6,675 bases of DNA from positions 1 to 6,675 of the forward strand of contig DASTYU010000086.1 of NCBI GenBank assembly GCA_035764655.1. The letters are read 5' to 3'. Positions 1-6,163 of this stretch are shown here, piece after piece. How positions within the stretch are numbered: position 1 is the stretch's first letter; each line of letters opens with the position of its first letter. Below the pieces are notes generated by a model. The model saw nothing but the letters and a program-made list of their open reading frames with translations, made no database searches and had not been told where the DNA came from. Both the position numbers and the translations under genes were made by a program. This stretch comes from DASTYU01 sp035764655 (lineage in GTDB: Bacteria; Chloroflexota; Limnocylindria; Limnocylindrales; CSP1-4).

Positions 1-5
1 CTGAA

Positions 6-46
6 TCCGTGGCCAAATTCTCACGTACGGGGAATTTGGCCGCGGA
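6..46. repeat. Long inverted repeat (hairpin-forming) at the end of the operon
   Basis: The arms 6-20 and 32-46 are complementary at 14 of 15 positions, with an uninterrupted 10-bp core (GGCCAAATTC at 11-20, GAATTTGGCC at 32-41) and an 11-base loop. The one exception, position 10 against 42, is a U-G wobble in plus-strand RNA but a C-A mismatch in minus-strand RNA. The TGA stop of the last minus-strand gene (21-23) lies in the loop. It could be a transcription terminator for the operon, a terminator for a plus-strand gene lying to the left, or a dispersed REP-like palindrome. The window ends before any downstream U-run could be seen, so the role is open. The symmetry itself is read directly from the sequence. 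Confidence 0.75.
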
Positions 47-296
47 GGGACTGACGTTGTTGGCCTACGTGCCCACGGGCGGGAAATTGGCCAGAAACGG
101 GCGGCGGGTCGTTCGATGACGGCCGCTTTGCCTTGACCCTCCGCTGCCACAGCGCCGAACCCGCGATCGCGGCCCCGAGCAGCGCCCCCAGCGTCAGCCC
201 GCGCATGAACGTCGTGCCGCCACCGGACGCCTCGTCCCCGCGGAGGACCTCGCGGACCTGCTCGAGGGCGGTTTGGACCTGGTTCCTGTCATTCAT
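21..296 (-). CDS. Small hypothetical single-pass membrane protein (91 aa), last gene of the operon
   Basis: I do not recognise this protein. Residues 1-20 look like a charged amphipathic helix (MNDRNQVQTALEQVREVLRG), followed by a short Gly-rich linker (about 24-28). One hydrophobic Gly/Ala-rich helix spans about 31-50, and a basic stretch (QRRVKAKR) follows, which would favour a cytoplasmic C-terminus by the positive-inside rule. The ATG at 296 was chosen over a much longer open frame upstream because it overlaps the previous gene's stop (ATGA, 293-296) and has a full AGGAGG Shine-Dalgarno 5 bases before it. The last 25 or so residues are Pro/Gly/Gln-rich and are encoded by repetitive GGCCAA-containing DNA that merges into the inverted repeat, so this tail may not be conserved. 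Its position suggests co-translation with the preceding membrane protein and possibly a joint function. Confidence 0.72.
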   Translation of the reverse strand: MNDRNQVQTALEQVREVLRGDEASGGGTTFMRGLTLGALLGAAIAGSALWQRRVKAKRPSSNDPPPVSGQFPARGHVGQQRQSLRGQIPRT

Positions 297-571
297 GCCC
301 GCCTCCTGGTCGGCCCGAGGATCGCGACGACCGTCACGAACGCGATGCCGACCCACGCAAAGATCGACGCAGCGATCAGTCGAAAATCGCCGATCGACAG
401 CACGTTGATGCCCAATCGGTCGCCGAGCGCGTCGCCGGCCCAGGCCCCGAGGATCGCGGCCGCCAGGAGCAACGGCAACTGGCCGCCGGCCGAACCACGG
501 ATCAGCACGTACAGGGCGGTGTGGAAGACGCCGACCAGGGCGGCAAGGACCGGCGAGGGATCCAGGCTCAG
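293..571 (-). CDS. Small hypothetical membrane protein, three predicted helices (92 aa, probable CTG start)
   Basis: I do not recognise the family. Read from a CTG at 571 it has three hydrophobic segments: about 7-24 (PVLAALVGVFHTALYVLI), 32-47 (LPLLLAAAILGAWAGD) and 63-85 (FRLIAASIFAWVGIAFVTVV), ending in a basic GPTRRRA tail. The frame is open up to a TGA at 635-637 but has no ATG, GTG or TTG before a GTG at 506-508. That GTG would give 71 residues and delete helix 1. The CTG at 569-571 overlaps the mnmA stop in a CTGA arrangement, matching the ATGA overlaps elsewhere in this operon. A second CTG at 563-565 has a weak GGTGG 7 bases upstream and is also possible. The gene overlaps its downstream neighbour by 4 bases. 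The coding call is fairly secure; the exact start is inferred. Confidence 0.7.
   Translation of the reverse strand: MSLDPSPVLAALVGVFHTALYVLIRGSAGGQLPLLLAAAILGAWAGDALGDRLGINVLSIGDFRLIAASIFAWVGIAFVTVVAILGPTRRRA
302..307 (-). promoter_or_regulatory. Shine-Dalgarno site for the 91-aa membrane protein
   Basis: The minus strand reads AGGAGG, the full consensus, 5 bases before the ATG at 296. It lies inside the end of the upstream coding region, where it encodes part of an Arg-rich tail. It decides the start of the downstream gene. Confidence 0.8.
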
Positions 572-1704
572 GCCACCACGGGCAGCGTCGAGGGGCCAGC
601 ATCCCGCGCAATGCGGCCGCCGCCGAGCACGACGTCACCGTCATACAGCACGCCCGCCTGACCGGGCGCCGCCGCCCACACCGGACGATCGGTCTCGACC
701 GTCCAGCGTCCACCGCGGTCCGCCTGGCCCGGGGTAGCCGGCCGCACCGTGGCCGGGATCGGCGCTGCGCGGTGGCGGATGCGGACGTCGGCCCGGAATG
801 CGCGGTCACGACCCCCGCCGGGAGCCGCACCGTCGACGAACGTCACCCGCTCCAGTTCGAACGTCGTCGTCTCGAGGTCCTCGCGCCGGCCGAGCTGGAT
901 CATGTTCGTGGTCGGATCGATGCGCGAGACGTAGCGCGGCTCACCGACGGCCACCCCGAGTCCCTGTCGCTGGCCGACCGTGTAGGCGGCCGTGCCGCCG
1001 TGCTCCCCCACTCGCGCACCGTCGACGTCGAGCAGTGGCCCGGGCTCGGGCGCCCAGCCGGCCCGCTCGCGGAGCGCGACGCGGTAATCGCCACCGGGCA
1101 CGAAGCAGATCTCCTGGCTCTCCGGCTTGTCCGCCGTCGCGAGTCCCAGCCCGCGGGCGACGTCGCGCACCTCGGGCTTCGTGAGCTCACCCAGCGGGAA
1201 CCGGGCGTGCTCGAGCTGGTCCTGGCGCAGGCCGTACAGGAAATAGGTCTGGTCCTTGTCCAGGTCGCGCGCCCGGCGGAGCACGGCCCGGCCGTCGGGA
1301 CGTACCTCGCGGCGGGCGTAATGGCCAGTGGCCACCGCGTCGCACTCGTACAGGTGGCGCGCCCGCCCCAGCAGGGCGCCGAACTTCACGTACGTGTTGC
1401 AGTCGACGCACGGGCTCGGCGTGCGGCCGTCGAGGTAGGCGTCGAGGAACGGCTGGAGGACGCCGGCGTCGAACTCGCGCTCCAGGTTCATGACGTAGAA
1501 CGGGATGCCCAGCTGGGCGGCCACCCGGCGGGCGTCGTCGGCGGCATCGAGCGAGCAACAGCTCTTCTTGAACTCCGAGTAGGTATCGGCGACGTCGTGC
1601 AGGCGCATCCAGACGCCGACCGCCTCGTGGCCGGCGTCCTTCACCAGCGCGGCCGCGACGGACGAGTCGACCCCGCCCGACATCGCGACGAGGATCCGGC
1701 TCAT
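568..1704 (-). CDS. mnmA: tRNA-specific 2-thiouridylase MnmA
   Basis: MnmA activates U34 of tRNA-Lys, -Glu and -Gln by adenylation and replaces its 2-oxygen with sulfur, giving s2U34, in the cytoplasm. The 378-residue length is normal for the family. The N-terminal PP-loop for ATP is SGGVDSS at 9-15. The CCSLDAADDAR motif follows at 49-59. The two catalytic cysteines fit C102 (in SPCVDCNTYVKF) and C200 (in ESQEICFVPGGDY). The central ATGHYAR (125-131) and DKDQTYFLY (149-157) tRNA-binding and active-site segments and the TVGQRQGLG segment (242-250) are intact. The start ATG overlaps the cysteine desulfurase stop by 4 bases, with a purine-rich AGGGGG (1712-1717) 7 bases upstream. A longer upstream frame is only a shadow of the neighbour. 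The adjacent desulfurase is the probable direct sulfur donor, as in the YrvO-MnmA pair of Bacillus subtilis. Confidence 0.97.
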   Translation of the reverse strand: MSRILVAMSGGVDSSVAAALVKDAGHEAVGVWMRLHDVADTYSEFKKSCCSLDAADDARRVAAQLGIPFYVMNLEREFDAGVLQPFLDAYLDGRTPSPCVDCNTYVKFGALLGRARHLYECDAVATGHYARREVRPDGRAVLRRARDLDKDQTYFLYGLRQDQLEHARFPLGELTKPEVRDVARGLGLATADKPESQEICFVPGGDYRVALRERAGWAPEPGPLLDVDGARVGEHGGTAAYTVGQRQGLGVAVGEPRYVSRIDPTTNMIQLGRREDLETTTFELERVTFVDGAAPGGGRDRAFRADVRIRHRAAPIPATVRPATPGQADRGGRWTVETDRPVWAAAPGQAGVLYDGDVVLGGGRIARDAGPSTLPVVA

Positions 1705-2885
1705 GCGCCGACCCCCTGGCCGAGCGGGTCGGCAGCGAGGAGCGGTGCCACGCGGCGCATCGACACCAGCACGCGCGGCACGGCCTCCGCCGACGTCTGG
1801 ATGTCCTCGTCCGTCGTGGTCCGGCCAAGGGACAGGCGCAGCGCGCCACGCGCCTCGTCCTCCGGGTAGCCCATCGCCGTCAGGACGTGGGACACTTCCG
1901 TGGAGCCGGTGGTACAGGCGGAACCCACCGAACAGGCGATGCCCTCCAGGTCGAGCGACACGGCGACCGCCGACCCGTCGGTGTCGCGCGCGATGATCGA
2001 CAGGAGGCCCGGCAGCCGGTCGCGCGGGTGGCCGGTGAGCTCGGTGCCATCGACGGCGAGCACGGCGTCCTGCAGGCGCTCGCGCTGTGCCGTCAGCCGC
2101 GGCGCGGTCGCGGGTCGCTCGTCGCATGCCAGGTCGAACGCGGTCGCGAGGGCAACGGCACCGGCCACGTTCTCGGTCCCGGCTCGCCGGTGGCGCTCCT
2201 GCTCACCGCCGTGCTGCTGCGCGAGGAGGTGCGTCCCGTGACGCACGAACAAGGCGCCGACACCCTTCGGCCCCTCGAGCTTGTGCGCGGCGATCGACAG
2301 CAGGTCGGCGCCGAGCGCGCGGACATCCAGCTCGACGTACGGCGCCGCCTGGACGGCGTCGACGTGGAACAGGACGCCGCGGTGGCCGCGGACCTTGCCG
2401 GCGATCTCGGCGATTGGCTGGATCGTCCCGACCTCGTTGTTGGCGAGCATGATCGACACGAGGATCGTCCGGTCGGTGATGGCTGCATCGAGCTCGTCCG
2501 GATCGACACGACCGTAGCGGTCGACCGGCACCTCGGCGATCTCGAACCCGAACTTCTCGAGGTAGCGCAGTGCGTGCCCCACGGCGTGGTGTTCCACCGC
2601 GGAGGTCACGATCCGGTGGCCGTGCCCCTTGCCCGCCCACGCCGCGCCCTTGAGGGCGAGGTTGTTCGCCTCCGTGCCGCCGGACGTGAAGACGATCTCG
2701 CGCGCCTCGGCGTTGAGCCGCGAGGCGACCCGCTCGTGGGCGTCGTCGAGCGCCGCGCGCGCGGCACGGCCGAACGAATGGGCCGAGCTCGGGTTGCCGA
2801 ACGTGCCCGAGAGGAACGGCCGCATCGCCTCGAAGACCTCGGGGCGGACCGGGGTCGTCGCGGCGTGATCGAGGTAGATCGCCAT
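1701..2885 (-). CDS. Cysteine desulfurase, NifS/IscS family (YrvO-like by context)
   Basis: This PLP-dependent enzyme converts cysteine to alanine and holds the sulfur as a cysteine persulfide. It has 394 residues, the usual family length. The N-terminus MAIYLDHAATTP is canonical, followed by SGGTEANN (68-75) for phosphate binding, EHHAV (98-102) with the His that stacks on PLP, NNEVG (149-153), the FHVDAVQA segment (173-180), the Schiff-base lysine K202 in AAHK, and RRAGTENV (233-240). The active-site cysteine is C324 in the loop GSACTTGSTEVSHVL, a short class-I-type loop. It opens the four-gene operon and shares ATGA with mnmA, so its main client is probably MnmA rather than a general Fe-S scaffold; no iscU-, iscA- or sufU-like gene is present in the window. 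No Shine-Dalgarno stands at normal spacing; a -10-like TAGCAT is 7 bases before the ATG. I left the symbol blank because iscS, nifS and yrvO cannot be told apart here. Confidence 0.95.
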   Translation of the reverse strand: MAIYLDHAATTPVRPEVFEAMRPFLSGTFGNPSSAHSFGRAARAALDDAHERVASRLNAEAREIVFTSGGTEANNLALKGAAWAGKGHGHRIVTSAVEHHAVGHALRYLEKFGFEIAEVPVDRYGRVDPDELDAAITDRTILVSIMLANNEVGTIQPIAEIAGKVRGHRGVLFHVDAVQAAPYVELDVRALGADLLSIAAHKLEGPKGVGALFVRHGTHLLAQQHGGEQERHRRAGTENVAGAVALATAFDLACDERPATAPRLTAQRERLQDAVLAVDGTELTGHPRDRLPGLLSIIARDTDGSAVAVSLDLEGIACSVGSACTTGSTEVSHVLTAMGYPEDEARGALRLSLGRTTTDEDIQTSAEAVPRVLVSMRRVAPLLAADPLGQGVGA

Positions 2886-2892
2886 CCCGCCG

Positions 2893-2898
2893 ATGCTA
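2893..2898 (-). promoter_or_regulatory. Possible -10 box for a leaderless desulfurase-mnmA operon mRNA
   Basis: The minus strand reads TAGCAT, matching the TAnnnT pattern of a -10 box, and ends 7 bases before the desulfurase ATG. Transcription would then begin at or next to the A of the start codon, which fits the lack of a properly spaced Shine-Dalgarno. No good -35 is visible; the hexamer at 17-bp spacing is GGGTCC. The box sits in the 35-bp gap after the dehydrogenase gene. This is an inference from spacing. Confidence 0.4.
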
Positions 2899-2920
2899 CC
2901 CCACCTGCCTCCGGCGGACC

Positions 2921-4087
2921 CTACGAAGCGAGCACCCGGAAGAGCTTGCCGTCGATCGTGACCGCGTAGAGCTCGCCGTCGTCGCTCTCACCGAACGACG
3001 TGATGCGCTCGCCGGTCACGGCCTGCAGGACCTGGTCGCCGTTGCCGCCCAAGGCCGGGATCGCCCAGATCCGACCGGTGCAGAAGTCCCCGTAGACGTA
3101 GCGCCCCACCAGCGCCGTCTGGGTTGGGCCACGGTAGACGTAGCCTCCGGTGATCGAGCACCTGCCGCTGGCGTGGGAGTACTCGGTGATCGGCAGCGTC
3201 TTGCCGGACTTCTTGCAGGTCGTGGCGTTGTAGCAGTGGCGACCTTCCATGACCCGCCACCCGTAGTTCCGACCGGGCGCCCGCCCATACGACTCGCGAT
3301 CGACTTCCTCCCACTTGCTCTGGCCGACGTCGCCGATGAACAGGTTGCCGTTCGCGCGGTCGAATGAGAGGCGCCACGGGTTGCGGAACCCGTACGACCA
3401 GATCTCGTCGCGACCGGTACGCCCGACGTACGGGTTGCTCGACGGGATGCTGTACGTGCCGTACGGGCCGGCGCCGGTGCCGTCGACGTTGATGCGCAGC
3501 ACCTTGCCGAGGCGGTTGCGGACGATATTCTGCGCGTCGTTCTCGGGATCTCCGGACCCGCCCCCGTCGCCCACGGCCGCGTAGAGCAGACCGTTCATCG
3601 GGTTGAACGCCATCCCGCCGCCGTTGTGGTTGCTCGCCGAGCTGTGCTCGACCCTGAGCAGCGGCGTGTACGACCCCGCCAGAACCGCAGTCCGGCTCTC
3701 GTCGGCTCGCCAGCGGCCGAGGACGACGTCGCCGTCCTTGCGCGTGAAGAACACGAACAGGAGGCCATTCGAGGCGAACTTCGGGTGGAATGCCACGGCG
3801 AGGAGGCCGCGCTCGCCGCCGGCCTGCACCATCGAACGCATGTCGAGGAAGAAGCCGGCCTGCACCGAACCGTCCTTGAACACGCGAACGGTTCCCCGAC
3901 GCTCGACGAGGAACAGCCGGCCGCTGCCGTCTCCTGCGCTCGTCACCTGCGTGAGCGGGTCGAGCCCGGACGCAAGCTGGTCGAGGGTGACCGCTGCGGA
4001 CGCCGAAGGCGGGACGGCCATTGCCAGGAGGATCGAGAGCAGCGCGAGCGGCGCCGCGAGCCGGCGGACACGACGGTGACGATGCAT
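2921..4087 (-). CDS. Secreted PQQ-dependent sugar dehydrogenase family protein (glucose/sorbosone dehydrogenase fold)
   Basis: This is a 388-residue exported beta-propeller of the soluble glucose dehydrogenase/aldose sugar dehydrogenase (GSDH) family. Such enzymes oxidise sugars or other polyols outside the membrane with PQQ. A Sec signal peptide is clear: basic HRHRRVRR, hydrophobic core about 10-25, and an A-S-A cleavage site at 29-31; there is no lipobox cysteine. Family landmarks are ERGLLAVAFHPKF (92-104), NHNGGGMAF (153-161) with the probable catalytic H154, GDGGGSGDPENDAQN (173-187), YGFRNPWRLSFD (232-243) with R235 in the PQQ-contact position, and GDVGQSKWEEVD (252-263). Four cysteines (285, 291, 310, 336) all lie in the mature C-terminal half and could form disulfides. 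The actual substrate, and whether PQQ is bound at all, cannot be read. It has its own ribosome site and is not evidently linked to its neighbours in function. Confidence 0.93.
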   Translation of the reverse strand: MHRHRRVRRLAAPLALLSILLAMAVPPSASAAVTLDQLASGLDPLTQVTSAGDGSGRLFLVERRGTVRVFKDGSVQAGFFLDMRSMVQAGGERGLLAVAFHPKFASNGLLFVFFTRKDGDVVLGRWRADESRTAVLAGSYTPLLRVEHSSASNHNGGGMAFNPMNGLLYAAVGDGGGSGDPENDAQNIVRNRLGKVLRINVDGTGAGPYGTYSIPSSNPYVGRTGRDEIWSYGFRNPWRLSFDRANGNLFIGDVGQSKWEEVDRESYGRAPGRNYGWRVMEGRHCYNATTCKKSGKTLPITEYSHASGRCSITGGYVYRGPTQTALVGRYVYGDFCTGRIWAIPALGGNGDQVLQAVTGERITSFGESDDGELYAVTIDGKLFRVLAS

Positions 4088-4091
4088 CTGG

Positions 4092-4099
4092 ACCTCCCC
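4092..4099 (-). promoter_or_regulatory. Shine-Dalgarno site for the secreted dehydrogenase
   Basis: The minus strand reads GGGGAGGT, leaving 4 bases before the ATG at 4087. This supports that start, which also places the signal peptide exactly at the N-terminus. Confidence 0.75.
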
Positions 4100-4113
4100 G
4101 ATGACCCCGCACG

Positions 4114-4143
4114 ACGGTACAACCCCGCAGACTCGGGCGTCAG
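4114..4143 (-). promoter_or_regulatory. Weak candidate promoter for the secreted dehydrogenase
   Basis: The minus strand has CTGACG (4138-4143, four of six with TTGACA), an 18-base spacer, then TACCGT (4114-4119) as a -10 box. It lies in the 90-bp gap between typA and the dehydrogenase and would give a short leader containing the Shine-Dalgarno. The match is modest, and read-through from typA is an alternative. Confidence 0.3.
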
Positions 4144-4177
4144 CCGCCCAGGACCATCGGCTACGGATGCTGCAGGA

Positions 4178-6112
4178 TCAGGCCTCGTCGGCGCGGCGCA
4201 GCTCGGCCGCCTTGCCCGCTTCGCGCCGGCGGTCGTGCTGCGAGAGCAGCCGCTTGCGCAGCCGGATGGACGCGGGGGTGACTTCCACGAGCTCGTCCGC
4301 GGCGATGAACTCGATCGCCGTCTCCAGCGTCATCGGGCGCGGTGGCGTCAGCCGGAGTGCCTCGTCGTGGGAGTGGGTCCGGATGTTGGTGAGCTTCTTC
4401 TCCTTGGTCGCGTTGACGTCCATGTCTCCGGACCGGCTGTTCTCGCCGACGATCATCCCCTCGTAGACCTCGACGCCGGACCCGATCAGCAGCTCGGAGC
4501 GCTCCTGCAGGTTGAACAAGGCGTACGCGTTCGACGTGCCGGCCCGGTCCGCGACGAGGACCCCGTTCGTGCGATGCGTGACCTCGCCCGCCCACGGCCC
4601 GTAGCCCTCGCCGATCTGGTGGAGCAGCGCCGTCCCGCGCGTGTCGGTGAGGAGCTGTCCGCGGTACCCGATCAGGCCGCGCACCGGCAGCACGTACTCC
4701 ATGCGCACGCGGCCGTCGGCGTCGGTCGACATGTGCTCCAGGCGGCCCTTGCGCCCGGCCAGCGCAGTCTGCACCTCGCCGATGTAATCGGGTGGGATGT
4801 CGACGGTGATCCGCTCGTACGGCTCGCGGACTTGCCCATCGACCTCGTGGAGCAGGACCTCGGGTCGAGACACGGTCAGCTCGAAGCCTTCGCGGCGCAT
4901 CTGCTCGATCAGGACAGCCAGCTGCAGCTCGCCGCGTCCTCGGACCTCGAACGCCTCACCCGATTCGGTCGGGTGGATCTCGATCGAGACGTTGCCCAGG
5001 ACCTCGCGTTCGAGCCGCGCCTTGATCTGGCGGCTCGTGACGTACTTGCCTTCGCGGCCCGATAGCGGGGAGGTATTGACCCCGAACGTCATGCGCAGTG
5101 TGGGTGCGTCGACGTCGAGCCGCGGCAGCGGGCGTGGGTCGGCCGGGTCGGTGATCGTGTCGCCGATCGTGACCTCGGGAAGCCCGGCAACCGACACGAT
5201 GTCGCCGGGTCCGGCCTTCTCGATGTCGACACGTTCGATGCCGTGGGCCGTCTGCAGGCTGGTCACGGTCCCGCTGAGGGTCACCGTCCGGCCCGGTTCG
5301 ACGGTGCCGGCGGTGTCGTCGGCTTCGTCCCGGACGACCGTGATCCGCTGACCAACCGTGATCGATCCGTTCCAGATGCGCCCGATCGCCATGCGGCCCA
5401 CGTAGTCGTTCGCCGACAGGTTCGTGACGAGCAGCTGGAGCGGATGACCCGGTTCGTGGCGCGGCGGCGGCGTCACCTCGACGAGCAGGTCGAGCAGCGG
5501 CTTCAGATCCGTGCCGGGCGTGGCGAGGTCACGCGTCGCCGTCCCCAGCTTCGCGTTCGTGTAAACGACCGGGAACTCGATCTGGTGATCGTCGGCGCCG
5601 AGGTCGATGAACAGCTCGTAGATCTCGTCCAGCACCTCGGTGGGGCGCGCGTCGGAACGGTCGATCTTGTTGACGGCGACGACCACCGGGAGCCGGCGCG
5701 CCATCGCCTTCTGGAGCACGTAGCGGGTCTGCGGCAGTGGCCCCTCGGCGGCGTCCACGAGAAGGAGCACCGAATCGACCATGAGCAGGCTGCGCTCGAC
5801 CTCGCCGCCGAAATCGGCGTGACCGGGCGTGTCGACGATGTTGAGGCGCGTCGCGCCGTAGTCGACGGTCGTCTGCTTGGCGAGGATCGTGATGCCCTTC
5901 TCGCGCTCGAGGTCGCCCGAATCGAGCACGCGCTCGACGACGGCCTGGTTCGAGCGGAAGGCGCCCGTCTGCCACAGCATCGCGTCGACGAGCGTCGTCT
6001 TGCCGTGATCGACGTGGGCGACGATCGCGACGTTGCGCAGGTCGTCGCGGGCCGCCGTCGCGGCGGTCGCAGGCACGGTGGAACCGGGAGCGTGTGTCAT
6101 GGGTGCGCGCAT
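4178..6112 (-). CDS. typA: Translational GTPase TypA/BipA
   Basis: TypA/BipA is an EF-G-like GTPase that binds ribosomes and helps 50S assembly and stress adaptation, especially in the cold. GTPase motifs are G1 AHVDHGKT (32-39), G2 within EKGITI (71-76), G3 DTPGH (94-98) and G4 NKID (148-151). The G5 region reads YTNAK (184-188) instead of the common Y-A-S-A. Domain II follows (about 225-325). The C-terminal half carries RGRGELQLAVLIEQMRREGFE (split around 391-411), the LPVRGLIGYRG element (475-485) and SGDMDVNATKEKKLTNIR-type residues (561-578) that mark TypA rather than EF-G or LepA. At 644 residues it is longer than the usual roughly 600-615, because of an Ala/Thr-rich leader of about 25 residues and a charged tail. 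Neither ATG (6112 or 6100) has a Shine-Dalgarno, so the start could be 6100, giving 640 residues. It is divergent from the gene at 6164. Confidence 0.97.
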   Translation of the reverse strand: MRAPMTHAPGSTVPATAATAARDDLRNVAIVAHVDHGKTTLVDAMLWQTGAFRSNQAVVERVLDSGDLEREKGITILAKQTTVDYGATRLNIVDTPGHADFGGEVERSLLMVDSVLLLVDAAEGPLPQTRYVLQKAMARRLPVVVAVNKIDRSDARPTEVLDEIYELFIDLGADDHQIEFPVVYTNAKLGTATRDLATPGTDLKPLLDLLVEVTPPPRHEPGHPLQLLVTNLSANDYVGRMAIGRIWNGSITVGQRITVVRDEADDTAGTVEPGRTVTLSGTVTSLQTAHGIERVDIEKAGPGDIVSVAGLPEVTIGDTITDPADPRPLPRLDVDAPTLRMTFGVNTSPLSGREGKYVTSRQIKARLEREVLGNVSIEIHPTESGEAFEVRGRGELQLAVLIEQMRREGFELTVSRPEVLLHEVDGQVREPYERITVDIPPDYIGEVQTALAGRKGRLEHMSTDADGRVRMEYVLPVRGLIGYRGQLLTDTRGTALLHQIGEGYGPWAGEVTHRTNGVLVADRAGTSNAYALFNLQERSELLIGSGVEVYEGMIVGENSRSGDMDVNATKEKKLTNIRTHSHDEALRLTPPRPMTLETAIEFIAADELVEVTPASIRLRKRLLSQHDRRREAGKAAELRRADEA

Positions 6113-6149
6113 GGTCGCACACAGCGTGGGGAGCTGCCCGCGCGGCTGC

Positions 6150-6155
6150 TACGAT
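6150..6155 (+). promoter_or_regulatory. Possible -10 box for a leaderless mRNA of the 6164 gene
   Basis: TACGAT is a good -10 hexamer (five of six with TATAAT-like pattern TAnnaT positions conserved at T, A, A and T) and ends 8 bases before the ATG at 6164. That spacing would start the transcript at or next to the ATG. No Shine-Dalgarno and no convincing -35 are visible. It lies in the 51-bp divergent gap shared with typA. Confidence 0.45.
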
Positions 6156-6163
6156 CGACCGCG

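Noticed and set aside
75..104. Direct repeat ACGGGCGG at 75-82 and 97-104
   Set aside because: Only 8 bases of G/C-rich sequence; too short to separate from background, unlike the GGCCAA series nearby.
297..830. Upstream extension of the 91-aa protein to a 269-codon frame
   Set aside because: The extra part is Arg/Pro-rich shadow sequence running through the three-helix protein and the end of mnmA; the internal ATG has a consensus Shine-Dalgarno and a 4-base overlap.
1705..2127. Upstream extension of mnmA to a 519-codon frame
   Set aside because: The extension overlaps the C-terminal part of the desulfurase, including its active-site cysteine loop, and has no MnmA similarity. MSRILVAMSGGVDSS is the canonical N-terminus.
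772..2969. Plus-strand open frames of 365 and 360 codons opposite mnmA and the desulfurase
   Set aside because: They mirror the codon structure of the real minus-strand genes, and no ribosome site or recognisable motif supports them.
4135..4149. Hairpin GGGCG-loop-CGCCC after typA as a terminator
   Set aside because: The stem is only 5 bp with no following U-run, and it overlaps the possible -35 of the dehydrogenase promoter. This is expected by chance in such GC-rich DNA.
3626..5065. Plus-strand open frame of 479 codons opposite the dehydrogenase and typA
   Set aside because: It runs antisense across two well-identified genes and the gap between them, has no domain resemblance, and is rich in Arg, Ala, Gly, Val and Asp, as expected of the mirror frame of GC-rich coding DNA.
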